Assembly: GCA_014804355.1 (NCBI GenBank)
Contig: JAAUZY010000092.1
Span: forward strand, 1 to 42,623
Length of the DNA: 42,623 nt
Direction of reading: 5' to 3'
From: Lachnospiraceae bacterium
GTDB taxonomy: Bacteria; Bacillota; Clostridia; Lachnospirales; Lachnospiraceae
Shown: positions 34,575 through 42,623 of the stretch, piece after piece
How positions within the stretch are numbered: position 1 is the first letter of the stretch
How the letters are laid out: the number at the start of each line of letters is the position of its first letter
The notes under the pieces: generated by a model
The model's input: only the letters and a program-made list of their open reading frames with translations
Databases searched by the model: none
What the model was told of the DNA's origin: nothing
Made by a program: the position numbers and the translations under genes

Positions 34575-36596
34575 ATGGGAAAAAATATTTATATAGCAGA
34601 GAAACCCAGCGTGGCAAAGGAATTTGCCAAAGCATTAAAATATAATATGAAAAACCGTGACGGTTATATGGAATCCGAAGAGGCGGTTGTGACATGGTGT
34701 GTAGGGCATCTAGTGACGATGAGTTATCCGGAAGCATATGATGAGAAATATAAGCGCTGGTCGCTTGACACGATCCCTTTTATTCCGGAAGAGTTTAAAT
34801 ATGAGGTGATCGAGAGTGTGAAGAAGCAGTTCCAGATCGTGAGCGGGCTGTTGAACCGTGAGGATGTGGAGACAATCTATGTCTGCACCGACTCGGGACG
34901 GGAGGGAGAATATATATACCGCCTGGTAGAACAGCAGGCGCATGTACAGGGAAAATCACGGAAACGGGTCTGGATCGATTCCCAGACAGAAGAGGAGATC
35001 CTGCGCGGAATCAGGGAAGCCAAAGATCTGTCGGCATATGATAATCTGTCGAATGCAGCCTATCTGCGTGCCAAGGAAGATTATCTTATGGGAATTAATT
35101 TTTCCCGTGTGTTGACATTGAAATACAGTAATCCGATCAAATCATATCTGAAGGCGGACAGGGCAGTGGTGTCCGTGGGGCGTGTGATGACGTGCGTACT
35201 TGGCATGGTGGTCAACAGAGAAAGAGAGATCAGAGAGTTTGTGAAGATCCCTTTTTATAGGATACTATCCCGGATATCCATAGAAGGACGGGAATGCAGC
35301 TGCGAGTGGAAAGCGATAGAAGGTTCCAAATATTATCAGTCGCCCCTGCTCTATAAAGACAACGGTTTTCTGGAAGAAGATGAAGCCGATGCTTTTATAC
35401 AATATCTTGAGGAAGCTCCGGCGGCCGTGCCCGTAGTAGAGAAGGTAGAGAAGAAAAAAGAGACTAAGAATCCGCCGCTTTTATATAATCTGGCGGAGCT
35501 GCAGAATGACTGCTCCAAACTTTTTAAGATCAGTCCCGATGAGACGCTGCGGATCGCGCAGGAACTCTATGAAAAGAAACTGACAACATATCCCCGTACG
35601 GATGCCAGAGTGCTGTCGAGTGCAGTGGCAAAGGAGATACATAAGAATATCGGCGGTTTGAGAAATTATGAAATCGCAGCGCCCTATGCGGCGGAAATAT
35701 TAAGCGGCGGCAGTTATAAATCTATCGCGAAGACAAGATATGTCAATGATAAACAGATCACGGATCACTATGCGATCGTTCCCACCGGTCAGGGACTTGG
35801 TGCTTTAAACGGGTTGCACCCCACGTCGGCAAAGGTGTATGAGATCATTGTCAGACGTTTCTTGAGTATCTTTTATCCGGCGGCGATCTACCAGAAGGTT
35901 ACGCTGGGTGTTAAGATGAAGGGAGAATTCTTTTCCACCGGCTTTAAGGTGCTGGCACAGGAGGGATATTTAGCGGTAAGCCGGAATTCTTTTGCCAGAA
36001 AGAAAGCGGAAAATGATGAATCCGAGGAGAAGAAGGAAGAGGAGCAGGAAACCGCCTGCGACGAAACATTTCTGGAAGTCCTGAATAGTTTGAAGAAGGG
36101 CAGAGAATTAGAGCTGATCGGTCTGGATAAGAAGGAGGGGGAGACTTCTCCGCCCAAGCGTTATAATTCAGGTACGATGATCCTGACGATGGAGAATGCG
36201 GGACAGTTTATAGAGGATGAAGAATTGCGTGCACAGATCAAGGGTAGTGGGATCGGCACTTCGGCTACAAGAGCCGAGATTCTAAAAAAACTGGTGAATA
36301 TCAAATATCTGGCGTTAAATAAGAAGACTCAGATCATTACGCCGACGCAGCTGGGAGAGATGATTTATGAAGTGGTGGCGGGCGCTATCAAACCGCTGCT
36401 CGATCCGAGACTGACTGCAAGCTGGGAGAAAGGGCTGACACTGGTAGCTGACGGAGAGATTACGGAAAATGAATATATGGTGAAACTGGATGATTTCGTC
36501 ACGAGAAGAACTAATACTGTGAAGCAGATGAACAATCAGTCACTGATTTATAACAGATTCCGGTATGTGGAACAGTTCTATAGTAAACGGACGTAA
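34575..36596 (+). CDS. topB: DNA topoisomerase III
   Basis: This 673-residue type IA topoisomerase relaxes negative supercoils and decatenates DNA through a transient 5'-phosphotyrosine. A TOPRIM domain at the N-terminus has IAEKPSVAK and CTDSGREGE (D106). The catalytic tyrosine is Y339 in TTYPRTDAR. A charged Lys/Glu stretch around residues 475-495 forms an insertion. The protein ends near the core, with no C-terminal zinc fingers. The ribosome site (AAAGGA) is unusually far from the ATG, but the N-terminus is typical. TopB copies of this kind occur both in chromosomes and on mobile elements; no element signature is seen here. Confidence 0.93.
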   Translation: MGKNIYIAEKPSVAKEFAKALKYNMKNRDGYMESEEAVVTWCVGHLVTMSYPEAYDEKYKRWSLDTIPFIPEEFKYEVIESVKKQFQIVSGLLNREDVETIYVCTDSGREGEYIYRLVEQQAHVQGKSRKRVWIDSQTEEEILRGIREAKDLSAYDNLSNAAYLRAKEDYLMGINFSRVLTLKYSNPIKSYLKADRAVVSVGRVMTCVLGMVVNREREIREFVKIPFYRILSRISIEGRECSCEWKAIEGSKYYQSPLLYKDNGFLEEDEADAFIQYLEEAPAAVPVVEKVEKKKETKNPPLLYNLAELQNDCSKLFKISPDETLRIAQELYEKKLTTYPRTDARVLSSAVAKEIHKNIGGLRNYEIAAPYAAEILSGGSYKSIAKTRYVNDKQITDHYAIVPTGQGLGALNGLHPTSAKVYEIIVRRFLSIFYPAAIYQKVTLGVKMKGEFFSTGFKVLAQEGYLAVSRNSFARKKAENDESEEKKEEEQETACDETFLEVLNSLKKGRELELIGLDKKEGETSPPKRYNSGTMILTMENAGQFIEDEELRAQIKGSGIGTSATRAEILKKLVNIKYLALNKKTQIITPTQLGEMIYEVVAGAIKPLLDPRLTASWEKGLTLVADGEITENEYMVKLDDFVTRRTNTVKQMNNQSLIYNRFRYVEQFYSKRT

Positions 36597-36668
36597 TGCG
36601 GAAATACAAAGAGTGCTGTGTAATAAAACAGCGGAATATAGAAGATTGACAGAAGGCAGGTGAGGAAG

Positions 36669-37343
36669 ATGGCATGTTTACATGATACTGAAATCGGTGA
36701 ACTCTATACGCTGGAGGAGACGATTGCGGGAGAAATTTTTCAGGGAGTAACCTATCCGTGGGAGGTACTTTCTAAAATCGGTGATTTTATTATGGCGCTG
36801 GGAAATACGCTTCCGGAAGAACTTTATGAAAAGAAAGGGGACAATGTATGGATAGCCAGAAATGCTAAGGTCTATCCGAGTGCCTGTATCAACGGACCGG
36901 CAATCATTGATGAGGAAGCGGAAATAAGGCATTGTGCTTTTATCAGGGGCAACGCCATTGTCGGTAAAGGAGCGGTAGTAGGTAATTCCACCGAGCTTAA
37001 GAATGTGATCCTGTTCAATAAGGTTCAGGTGCCACATTATAATTACGTGGGAGACAGCATATTAGGATACAGGGCACATATGGGGGCCGGTTCCATCACA
37101 TCCAATGTTAAGAGTGATAAAACTTTAGTGGTGGTGCGGGCAGGAGAGGAGTCTCTGGAAACGGGACTTAAGAAATTCGGCGCAATGCTTGGTGACAATG
37201 TGGAAGTGGGATGTAACTCAGTGTTGAACCCGGGAACTGTCATAGGAAGACAGGCAAATATCTATCCGACTTCTATGGTAAGGGGATTTATACCGGCTCG
37301 CAGTATTTATAAGCGGCAGGGTGAGATTGCGGAGAAATATTAA
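36669..37343 (+). CDS. Left-handed beta-helix (hexapeptide repeat) protein
   Basis: From the ATG at 36669 the protein has 224 residues. CAGGTGAGG just upstream supports this start; a GTG at 36660 overlaps it. The region from about 60 to 200 shows hexapeptide-repeat residues (ARNAKVYPSACINGPAIIDE, FIRGNAIVGKGAVVGN, VEVGCNSVLNPGTVIG), the pattern of the GlmU acetyltransferase domain and related sugar-nucleotide acyltransferases. No nucleotidyltransferase domain is present. It may acylate a sugar or act as a structural homologue; the substrate is unknown. It lies between topB and the PAS-GGDEF gene. Confidence 0.82.
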   Translation: MACLHDTEIGELYTLEETIAGEIFQGVTYPWEVLSKIGDFIMALGNTLPEELYEKKGDNVWIARNAKVYPSACINGPAIIDEEAEIRHCAFIRGNAIVGKGAVVGNSTELKNVILFNKVQVPHYNYVGDSILGYRAHMGAGSITSNVKSDKTLVVVRAGEESLETGLKKFGAMLGDNVEVGCNSVLNPGTVIGRQANIYPTSMVRGFIPARSIYKRQGEIAEKY

Positions 37344-37378
37344 GCGGTAATTACGATAAAGTATGTGGGGATAAAGGG

Positions 37379-39589
37379 ATGGCAACAGATTTAAGCATGG
37401 AAAATTTCGGATCAATGATTGACAATGTGATCGCGGGCATATGTTTCTTTGAGTATGACGGCGGGAATGAGACAATGACGCCTTTATTCATTAATGAAGG
37501 CATGTTTCGTATGCTTGGATATTCGAGAACGCAGGGTATGAGGTTCATGAAGAAGGTTGAGATGAGCATTATTCCGGAAGACCTGCGGATCTATAAACAA
37601 GGAATTGTGGATGTGCTCAAGGACGACGGTGCCGTAGATGTGGAGTTTCGTACGGTAACAGGAAGCGGCGGGCTGCGCTGGCTGCACGTCAGGGGAAATT
37701 TGTATTCCAGAAAAGATATCAAGTATACGATTTTGACGATTATTCAGGATATTACCGAACGTAAAAATATCGAGTTAGAGCTGCACAGGCAGGCGGAAAG
37801 ATTACATATTCTCTCAGAGGCGGAGGGAGAGCAGATCATAGACTATAATGCCAAGACAGATGTTATGGTGTTTAAGTCATCCAGCGAATATGACTTGGCA
37901 GGAGAGCAGATCCAGAATAGGTGGATGGAGCATTTTGCTGATTCTACGATCCATGAGGAGGATATGCCGTATTATAGGTCGATCTTTAGAGGTCTGTTGA
38001 CATCGCCTAAGCATGAGACGGTTGAATATCGAACCAGACGTTTTGACGATGATTATACATGGTATCAGGCCAATCTTACTTCTCTGTTGGGACCGGAGGG
38101 TTATGTGACAAGGGTTGTAGGCCGTTTGATCAATATCCATGAGAAGAAGCTGAAAGAGCTGGAACTGCTCCTGCGCGCCGAGAAGGATGCACTGACAGGT
38201 TTATATAATCAGGGAGCCACGATGGAGTTGATCCAGAATTCTCTTCACGAGAATAAGGATAACGGTATGCTGAATGCTTTGATGATCATTGATCTGGATA
38301 ATTTTAAAGAAATCAATGATATTATGGGACATGCGCAGGGAGATCAGGTGATTGTGGACACTGCCAATGCGCTGAATGATATCTTCAAGGGCGGAGATAT
38401 TGTCGGCCGTATCGGCGGAGATGAATTTGTGGTATTTATGAAAAATATAGATAGCATTTCCAATGCAGATATTCTGGCAAATAAGGTGGTGAAGGGCGTT
38501 AATTTCTCATTTGAGCATGAGGGACAATTGCTTCAGGTGACCTGCAGTGTGGGGGTGGCGATTTCCCCGTATCATGGCAACGATTATGAAGAACTTTTTA
38601 AGAAAGCGGATAAAGCTGTATACACGGCGAAAGCAAATGGAAAATGCGGATATCGTATCTATGATGCTGCTACGACTATGGCATATCATGCGACCAGGAA
38701 GAATACGGCGTATAATCCGGAGAAAGGTATGGAGATGAACCATGACATCGAAGATCTGGTGATGCAGGTTCTGTTTGAGGATAAAGTGATGGAGTCGGCG
38801 CTTAAGTCGGCCATTGAGCTGATCACGTCGAAGTACCATTTTCACAGAGGATATGTGTGTGGTAGTGAGGGGCTTCCGATATCGGCGACCGTACAGTTTG
38901 CCGCTATAGGTTATGAGATCGGCCGTGAGACAACGGAGCACTATGAGCTGAATAGAGTGGTCAGTGAGATTCTGTATGAGACATTCCACAAAGCAACGAT
39001 TATTCATGACTATGATTTGACCGCAGTGGAGATGCACGATTATTTTCAGGCGGAAGGTATTAAGAGCATGTTCTACTATCCGATCACATCCCATGGAGAT
39101 TTTCAGGGGGCAATTATCTTTGAAAACCACGAGGATGTACAGCTTGAATTCAAAAAAAGTGAGATGGAAGAGCTCCGGTCGCTGATGCGTATTCTGGAGG
39201 CACATATCTTACAGATCGGTTTTATGGACCGTCTTCAGGATTTCGCTACGCAGATTGCCATTTTTGACAATATGGACAGCTTTGTATATATTGTAAATCC
39301 GGATACATACGAACTCAGCTTTATCAACAAAAAGGTGTTGATGGCTTCTCCGGAAGTCAAGATCGGCGATATATGTTATAAGGCGTTACAGCATAGAGAT
39401 ACTCCGTGCGAAAATTGTATTGCGAAGCGTTTAAAAAAGGACGATCCCCACTGCAGATGTACGGAAGAACTCTTTAATTATTCTCTGAGGTGCTGGAGCA
39501 GATGCAGTGCGAGCTGGCTTGAATGCAAAGAAGAGAATGGACTTGTACTTTTAAACAGCATTGATATTTCAGAATATTTTATGGGCTAG
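37379..39589 (+). CDS. PAS-GGDEF diguanylate cyclase with Cys-rich C-terminus
   Basis: The 736-residue protein has two PAS-like domains (about 10-130 and 140-265), the second ending in a linker, then a GGDEF domain (about 275-430). The cyclase signature is intact: RIGGDEFVVF with G346-F350. The preceding I-site position reads KGGD rather than RxxD, so product inhibition may be weak. A GAF-like region (about 450-620) follows, then a PAS-like C-terminal domain with eight cysteines in about 60 residues (CYKALQ, PCENC, HCRC, RCWSRC, ECKE). That cluster could bind metal or a redox centre. No membrane segment is evident. It faces the EAL phosphodiesterase at the other end of the same gene run. Confidence 0.92.
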   Translation: MATDLSMENFGSMIDNVIAGICFFEYDGGNETMTPLFINEGMFRMLGYSRTQGMRFMKKVEMSIIPEDLRIYKQGIVDVLKDDGAVDVEFRTVTGSGGLRWLHVRGNLYSRKDIKYTILTIIQDITERKNIELELHRQAERLHILSEAEGEQIIDYNAKTDVMVFKSSSEYDLAGEQIQNRWMEHFADSTIHEEDMPYYRSIFRGLLTSPKHETVEYRTRRFDDDYTWYQANLTSLLGPEGYVTRVVGRLINIHEKKLKELELLLRAEKDALTGLYNQGATMELIQNSLHENKDNGMLNALMIIDLDNFKEINDIMGHAQGDQVIVDTANALNDIFKGGDIVGRIGGDEFVVFMKNIDSISNADILANKVVKGVNFSFEHEGQLLQVTCSVGVAISPYHGNDYEELFKKADKAVYTAKANGKCGYRIYDAATTMAYHATRKNTAYNPEKGMEMNHDIEDLVMQVLFEDKVMESALKSAIELITSKYHFHRGYVCGSEGLPISATVQFAAIGYEIGRETTEHYELNRVVSEILYETFHKATIIHDYDLTAVEMHDYFQAEGIKSMFYYPITSHGDFQGAIIFENHEDVQLEFKKSEMEELRSLMRILEAHILQIGFMDRLQDFATQIAIFDNMDSFVYIVNPDTYELSFINKKVLMASPEVKIGDICYKALQHRDTPCENCIAKRLKKDDPHCRCTEELFNYSLRCWSRCSASWLECKEENGLVLLNSIDISEYFMG

Positions 39590-39590
39590 G

Positions 39591-39619
39591 TTGACTAATG
39601 CGTCTTTTTCGTGTATATT
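39591..39619 (+). promoter_or_regulatory. Promoter of the ABC importer operon
   Basis: TTGACT (39591-39596) and TATATT (39614-39619) are 17 nt apart, about 65 nt before the lipoprotein ATG. Confidence 0.8.
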
Positions 39620-39634
39620 TTTTTAGGAAACAGT

Positions 39635-39656
39635 GTGCTTTAGCACTTTAAAGTGC
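39635..39656 (+). promoter_or_regulatory. Leader palindrome of the ABC importer operon
   Basis: GCACTTTAAAGTGC (39643-39656) is a perfect 14-bp palindrome, preceded by GTGCTTTA so that the first GCAC can pair with either neighbour (GTGC-TTTA-GCAC or GCAC-TTTAAA-GTGC). It lies about 15 nt after the expected transcription start and about 30 nt before the ATG. It may be an operator or a switchable hairpin. Confidence 0.5.
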
Positions 39657-39683
39657 ATGAGTATTTTTTACAGGAGGATTATT

Positions 39684-40772
39684 ATGAAAAAGAAAGCATT
39701 GGCATTACTTATGACAACGGCAATGTTAGCCACCATGCTTGCCGGATGCGGTTCTGACGGAAATGACGGAAATGACGCGGCAGCAGACAGCACGGCAGCT
39801 ACAGACAATGCATCACAGGACGCAGCAAGTGAAGACTCTGCGGAAACGGAAGAGAGCGGAGAGGAAGTAGAAGCTCCCGCGGCGGATAGGGTATATAACA
39901 TCGGTATCTGCCAGCTTCTGGAACATCCGGCATTGGATGCGGCAACTCAAGGCTTTGAGGATGCATTAAAAGATTTGTTCGGTGAGAGCAATGTGAATAT
40001 TGATTTTCAGAATGCGCAGGGCGAGCAGGCAAACTGCGCGACGATCTGTACGCAGTTTGTGACAGACGGCGATGATTTGATTCTTGCAAACGCTACATCA
40101 CCTTTGCAGTCTGCGGCTGCAGCAACCAATACAATCCCGATTCTGGGAACATCTATTACAGATTATGCGACAGCGCTTGATATCAGTGACTGGACCGGTG
40201 CGACCGGGACGAACGTATCCGGTACTTCAGATCTGGCTCCGCTTGAAGAGCAGGAGAAAATGTTAGTAGAGTTATTCCCTGATGTACAGAAGGTTGGTAT
40301 CCTGTATTGTTCTGCTGAAGCAAACTCAAAATATCAGGCTGACATCATAAAAAGTTGTTTAGAGGATGACGGTATTGCATGTGAAGAGTTTACAGCAGCT
40401 GATTCCAATGAGATTCAGGCAGTAGTTACAAGCGCATGTGAGTCCTGCGATGTTCTTTATATTCCTACCGATAACACAATGGCAGGAGCAACAGAGGTAA
40501 TCAACAATGTGGCATTGCCCGCAGGTGTACCGATCATCGCCGGTGAGGAAGGTATCTGCTCAGGCTGTGGTGTCGCAACACTTTCTATCAGCTACTATGA
40601 TATCGGTTATACGGCAGGTGAGATGGCATATGATATTCTTGTAAACGGTGCAGATATTTCCACTATGGATATCCAATATGCACCTCAGGTTACAAAAGAA
40701 TACAATGCTTCGATCTGCGATACATTGGGCATTACTGTTCCTGATGATTATGTGGCAATCGCAACCGAATAA
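39684..40772 (+). CDS. ABC transporter substrate-binding lipoprotein (COG2984/PF04392-type)
   Basis: The ATG at 39684 has AGGAGG 6 nt upstream; longer frames cover the leader. The 362-residue protein has a lipoprotein signal with lipobox LAGC (C22). An Asp/Ala/Glu-rich linker follows (about 25-65), then a two-lobed binding domain starting YNIGICQLLEHPALDAA. Segments KVGILYCSAEANSKYQ and DVLYIPTDNTMAG match the ABC_sub_bind family. Some relatives carry aromatic amino acids (TrpX type), but the ligand here is not shown by the sequence. The permease and ATPase follow beyond an internal terminator-like hairpin. Confidence 0.92.
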   Translation: MKKKALALLMTTAMLATMLAGCGSDGNDGNDAAADSTAATDNASQDAASEDSAETEESGEEVEAPAADRVYNIGICQLLEHPALDAATQGFEDALKDLFGESNVNIDFQNAQGEQANCATICTQFVTDGDDLILANATSPLQSAAAATNTIPILGTSITDYATALDISDWTGATGTNVSGTSDLAPLEEQEKMLVELFPDVQKVGILYCSAEANSKYQADIIKSCLEDDGIACEEFTAADSNEIQAVVTSACESCDVLYIPTDNTMAGATEVINNVALPAGVPIIAGEEGICSGCGVATLSISYYDIGYTAGEMAYDILVNGADISTMDIQYAPQVTKEYNASICDTLGITVPDDYVAIATE

Positions 40773-40815
40773 TTTTCATTGGATGGCGCATGACGTTTAA
40801 ATAAGACAATGATAT

Positions 40816-40846
40816 ATGGGGATGACATAGCTGCATCCCCATTTTT
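40816..40846 (+). terminator. Internal terminator (attenuator) between binding-protein and permease genes
   Basis: ATGGGGATG (40816-40824) and CATCCCCAT (40834-40842) are exact complements around a 9-nt loop, followed by four T. Partial read-through would give more lipoprotein than membrane components. Confidence 0.8.
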
Positions 40847-40866
40847 CTTGATGGAGGTTACAACAA

Positions 40867-41808
40867 ATGATACTTTTATCTTTAAATCCTATGTCTCTGC
40901 TCAGGGCAATGCCGGGAGCATGTGCACAGGGACTGATCTGGGGGATTATGGCACTGGGAGTTTATATTACTTATAGACTGCTCGATTTTCCGGATCTTAC
41001 AGTGGATGGATCGCTGGCAACGGGCGGTGCCGTGGCGGTTATGCTGATACGTGCCGATGTGAATCCGTGGATCGCATTGCTTGCGGCGTTTGCGGTAGGT
41101 ATGCTTGCAGGCATGATAACAGGTCTGTTACATACTGCGTTGGGCATTCCGGGAATTTTGTCCAGTATTCTGACGCAGATATCACTCTATTCTATTAATC
41201 TGAACATTATGGGGAAATCCAATCAGGCAATTAACGTAGATCAATACAAATTGGTAGTTTCCCTTCGATATATATCAGGTGACGCTCTGACTAAATTTAA
41301 GTTTTATGGCGGTGTGATCGCTGGATGTCTCTTGCTGGTTGTAATACTATACTGCTATTTCGGAACGGAACAGGGGCAGGCAATTCGCGCTACAGGATGT
41401 AATATGAACATGGCCAAAGCACAGGGTATCAATACAGATTTCCACACAGTGCTTGCGCTTATGATTTCCAACGGATTAGTGGGATTGTGCGGCGGTTTGT
41501 ATGCGCAGTATCAAGGTGCGGCTGATGTCAATATGGGGCGCGGCGCCATCGTCATCGGTCTTGCTGCCGTAATTATCGGTGAGGTGCTGTTGGGCAAATT
41601 CTGTGAGAAAAGAAAGATGGCATTTGCATTTACAATGGTTGCCGTGATTATTGGGGCAATCCTCTATTACATTGTCATTGCATTTGTATTATGGCTTAAG
41701 ATGCCTTCGGATGATATGAAATTGTTCTCGGCAATTGTGGTTGCGATCTTCCTGGCAATTCCCTACCTGAAGGGTAGATACGGTAAGAAAGGGGTGGCAA
41801 AGCAATGA
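40867..41808 (+). CDS. ABC transporter permease (COG4120-type)
   Basis: This 313-residue membrane protein has about eight hydrophobic segments and belongs to the branched-chain amino acid/sugar-type permease superfamily. RLLDFPDLTVDGSLATGGAV and FGTEQGQAIRATGCNMNMAKAQGI are the recognised signatures, the latter forming the ATPase-coupling loop. TGGAGG precedes the ATG. Its stop overlaps the ATPase start (ATGA at 41805-41808), indicating coupled translation. Confidence 0.93.
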   Translation: MILLSLNPMSLLRAMPGACAQGLIWGIMALGVYITYRLLDFPDLTVDGSLATGGAVAVMLIRADVNPWIALLAAFAVGMLAGMITGLLHTALGIPGILSSILTQISLYSINLNIMGKSNQAINVDQYKLVVSLRYISGDALTKFKFYGGVIAGCLLLVVILYCYFGTEQGQAIRATGCNMNMAKAQGINTDFHTVLALMISNGLVGLCGGLYAQYQGAADVNMGRGAIVIGLAAVIIGEVLLGKFCEKRKMAFAFTMVAVIIGAILYYIVIAFVLWLKMPSDDMKLFSAIVVAIFLAIPYLKGRYGKKGVAKQ

Positions 41809-42623
41809 GCGGAGAAGTCAAAGAATATGCTTTAGAATTACAAAATATCCATAAGACATTCAATTTCGGCACAATCAATGAGAAAGTGGCCTTAGAGGGA
41901 GTAAATTTACAGCTTAAAGACGGTGATTTTGTGACGATCATCGGAGGAAACGGTGCAGGTAAATCTACTATGCTCAATGCCATTGCAGGTGTATGGTCTA
42001 TAGATGCGGGTTCTATTATTATCGGTGGGACAGATGTGACATCACTGCCGGAGCATAAACGGGCAAAATACCTGGGACGTGTTTTTCAGGATCCTATGAC
42101 CGGTACTGCGGCAAGTATGTCCATCGAAGAGAATATGGCAATCGCAGCAAGACGTGGTAAGGGGCGCACCTTAAAGTGGGGTGTGACCAAGGAGGAAAAA
42201 GAACGATACAAGGAGATGTTAAAAACATTAGATCTGGGATTAGAAGATCGTCTGACTTCTAAGGTTGGACTCTTGTCAGGCGGTCAGCGTCAGGCTGTTA
42301 CGCTGTTAATGGCATCTTTGCAGAAACCGAATCTGTTACTGCTGGACGAACATACGGCTGCATTGGACCCTAAGACCGCAGCCAAGGTGTTGGCATTGTC
42401 AGATAAGATCATTGAGGAAAATCATTTGACGGCCATGATGGTCACCCACAATATGAAGGATGCCATTACACATGGAAATCGTCTCATTATGATGCATGAA
42501 GGACATATCATCTATGATGTGCGGGGAGAAGAGAAGAAGAGTCTGCATGTGTCCGACCTGCTGGCAAAATTCGAGGAAGTCAGCGGAGGCGAGTTTGCTA
42601 ATGACAGAATGATTCTGACATAG
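41805..42623 (+). CDS. ABC transporter ATPase (COG1101-type)
   Basis: This 272-residue protein is complete; its TAG stop is the last codon of the window. Walker A is GGNGAGKST (47-55), the signature LSGGQRQ is at 157-163, and Walker B is LLLLDEH with D181 and E182. The H after DE is where most importers have P, a common feature of this subfamily. It supplies energy to the preceding permease and binding lipoprotein. No ribosome site beyond the permease end is needed, given the ATGA overlap, though AAAGGGGTGG lies upstream. Confidence 0.94.
   Translation: MSGEVKEYALELQNIHKTFNFGTINEKVALEGVNLQLKDGDFVTIIGGNGAGKSTMLNAIAGVWSIDAGSIIIGGTDVTSLPEHKRAKYLGRVFQDPMTGTAASMSIEENMAIAARRGKGRTLKWGVTKEEKERYKEMLKTLDLGLEDRLTSKVGLLSGGQRQAVTLLMASLQKPNLLLLDEHTAALDPKTAAKVLALSDKIIEENHLTAMMVTHNMKDAITHGNRLIMMHEGHIIYDVRGEEKKSLHVSDLLAKFEEVSGGEFANDRMILT

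Noticed and set aside
34575-36596. Integrative element suggested by topB
   Set aside because: No relaxase, integrase, mobilisation or type IV secretion genes; neighbours are chromosomal in character.
38507-39205. Minus-strand open frame of 232 codons opposite the PAS-GGDEF gene
   Set aside because: Antisense to a well-supported coding region and without family features.
1-42623. CRISPR arrays, insertion sequences or prophage
   Set aside because: No regularly spaced direct repeats, transposase, integrase or phage structural genes were seen.

Overview
The window looks like chromosomal DNA of a strictly anaerobic, low-to-medium GC Firmicute, most likely a Lachnospiraceae-type Clostridium. The evidence is consistent sigma-A promoters (TTGACA-like/TATAAT-like boxes 16-17 nt apart), strong GGAGG ribosome binding sites, lipoproteins with acidic linkers, anaerobic ribonucleotide reductase NrdD/NrdG, an anaerobe-type dihydroxyacid dehydratase, and several c-di-GMP proteins. 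I see no phage, insertion sequence, integrase, toxin-antitoxin or CRISPR signature. This is mainly core metabolism and envelope biology with some accessory signalling genes.

Layout. 1-5.4 kb: an orphan HMGL-type aldolase, a membrane-anchored GH25 muramidase with two SH3 domains, convergent chorismate synthase (aroC, minus strand), then a VanY-type D,D-carboxypeptidase. 5.4-7.9 kb: tgt and yajC (a common bacterial pair), a very strong terminator, then a monocistronic acidic lipoprotein with its own promoter and terminator. 8.0-15.7 kb: leuB, a polytopic GT-C-like glycosyltransferase, ilvD and ilvB (no ilvN seen), followed by an L,D-transpeptidase. 15.7-20.0 kb: serC-serA from a clear promoter, a small minus-strand acidic gene, a large compound palindrome, and a DUF1015 gene. 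20.1-23.6 kb: glgB with an unusual helical C-terminal tail, and an MscS channel. 23.6-27.0 kb: tRNA-Thr(CGT), a small unknown protein, and nrdD-nrdG behind a promoter overlapped by a striking inverted repeat (possible NrdR operator). 27.0-28.6 kb: minus-strand TauC/TauB-like permease and ATPase with no binding protein nearby. 28.7-31.3 kb: argH and asd. 31.4-39.6 kb: five close-packed genes: an EAL phosphodiesterase with degenerate GGDEF, a DUF234-type ATPase, topoisomerase III, a left-handed beta-helix protein, and a PAS-GGDEF cyclase with a Cys-rich C-terminus. 39.6-42.6 kb: a COG2984/COG4120/COG1101-type ABC importer (lipoprotein, permease, ATPase) with a leader palindrome and an internal attenuator. 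The last gene ends exactly at the window edge.

How they work together. Three blocks feed amino-acid synthesis: leuB/ilvD/ilvB (branched chain), serC/serA (serine), and argH/asd plus aroC. The muramidase, VanY peptidase and L,D-transpeptidase act on peptidoglycan. The 31-39 kb block pairs a c-di-GMP hydrolase and a c-di-GMP synthase around genes for DNA topology and an ATPase of unknown purpose. I did not find one clearly new system. The best leads are the GlgB tail, the 138-nt compound palindrome, the nrdD operator, the glycosyltransferase inside the branched-chain operon, and the c-di-GMP/ATPase/TopB block. No composition or database computation was run, so family names rest on motifs recognised by eye.
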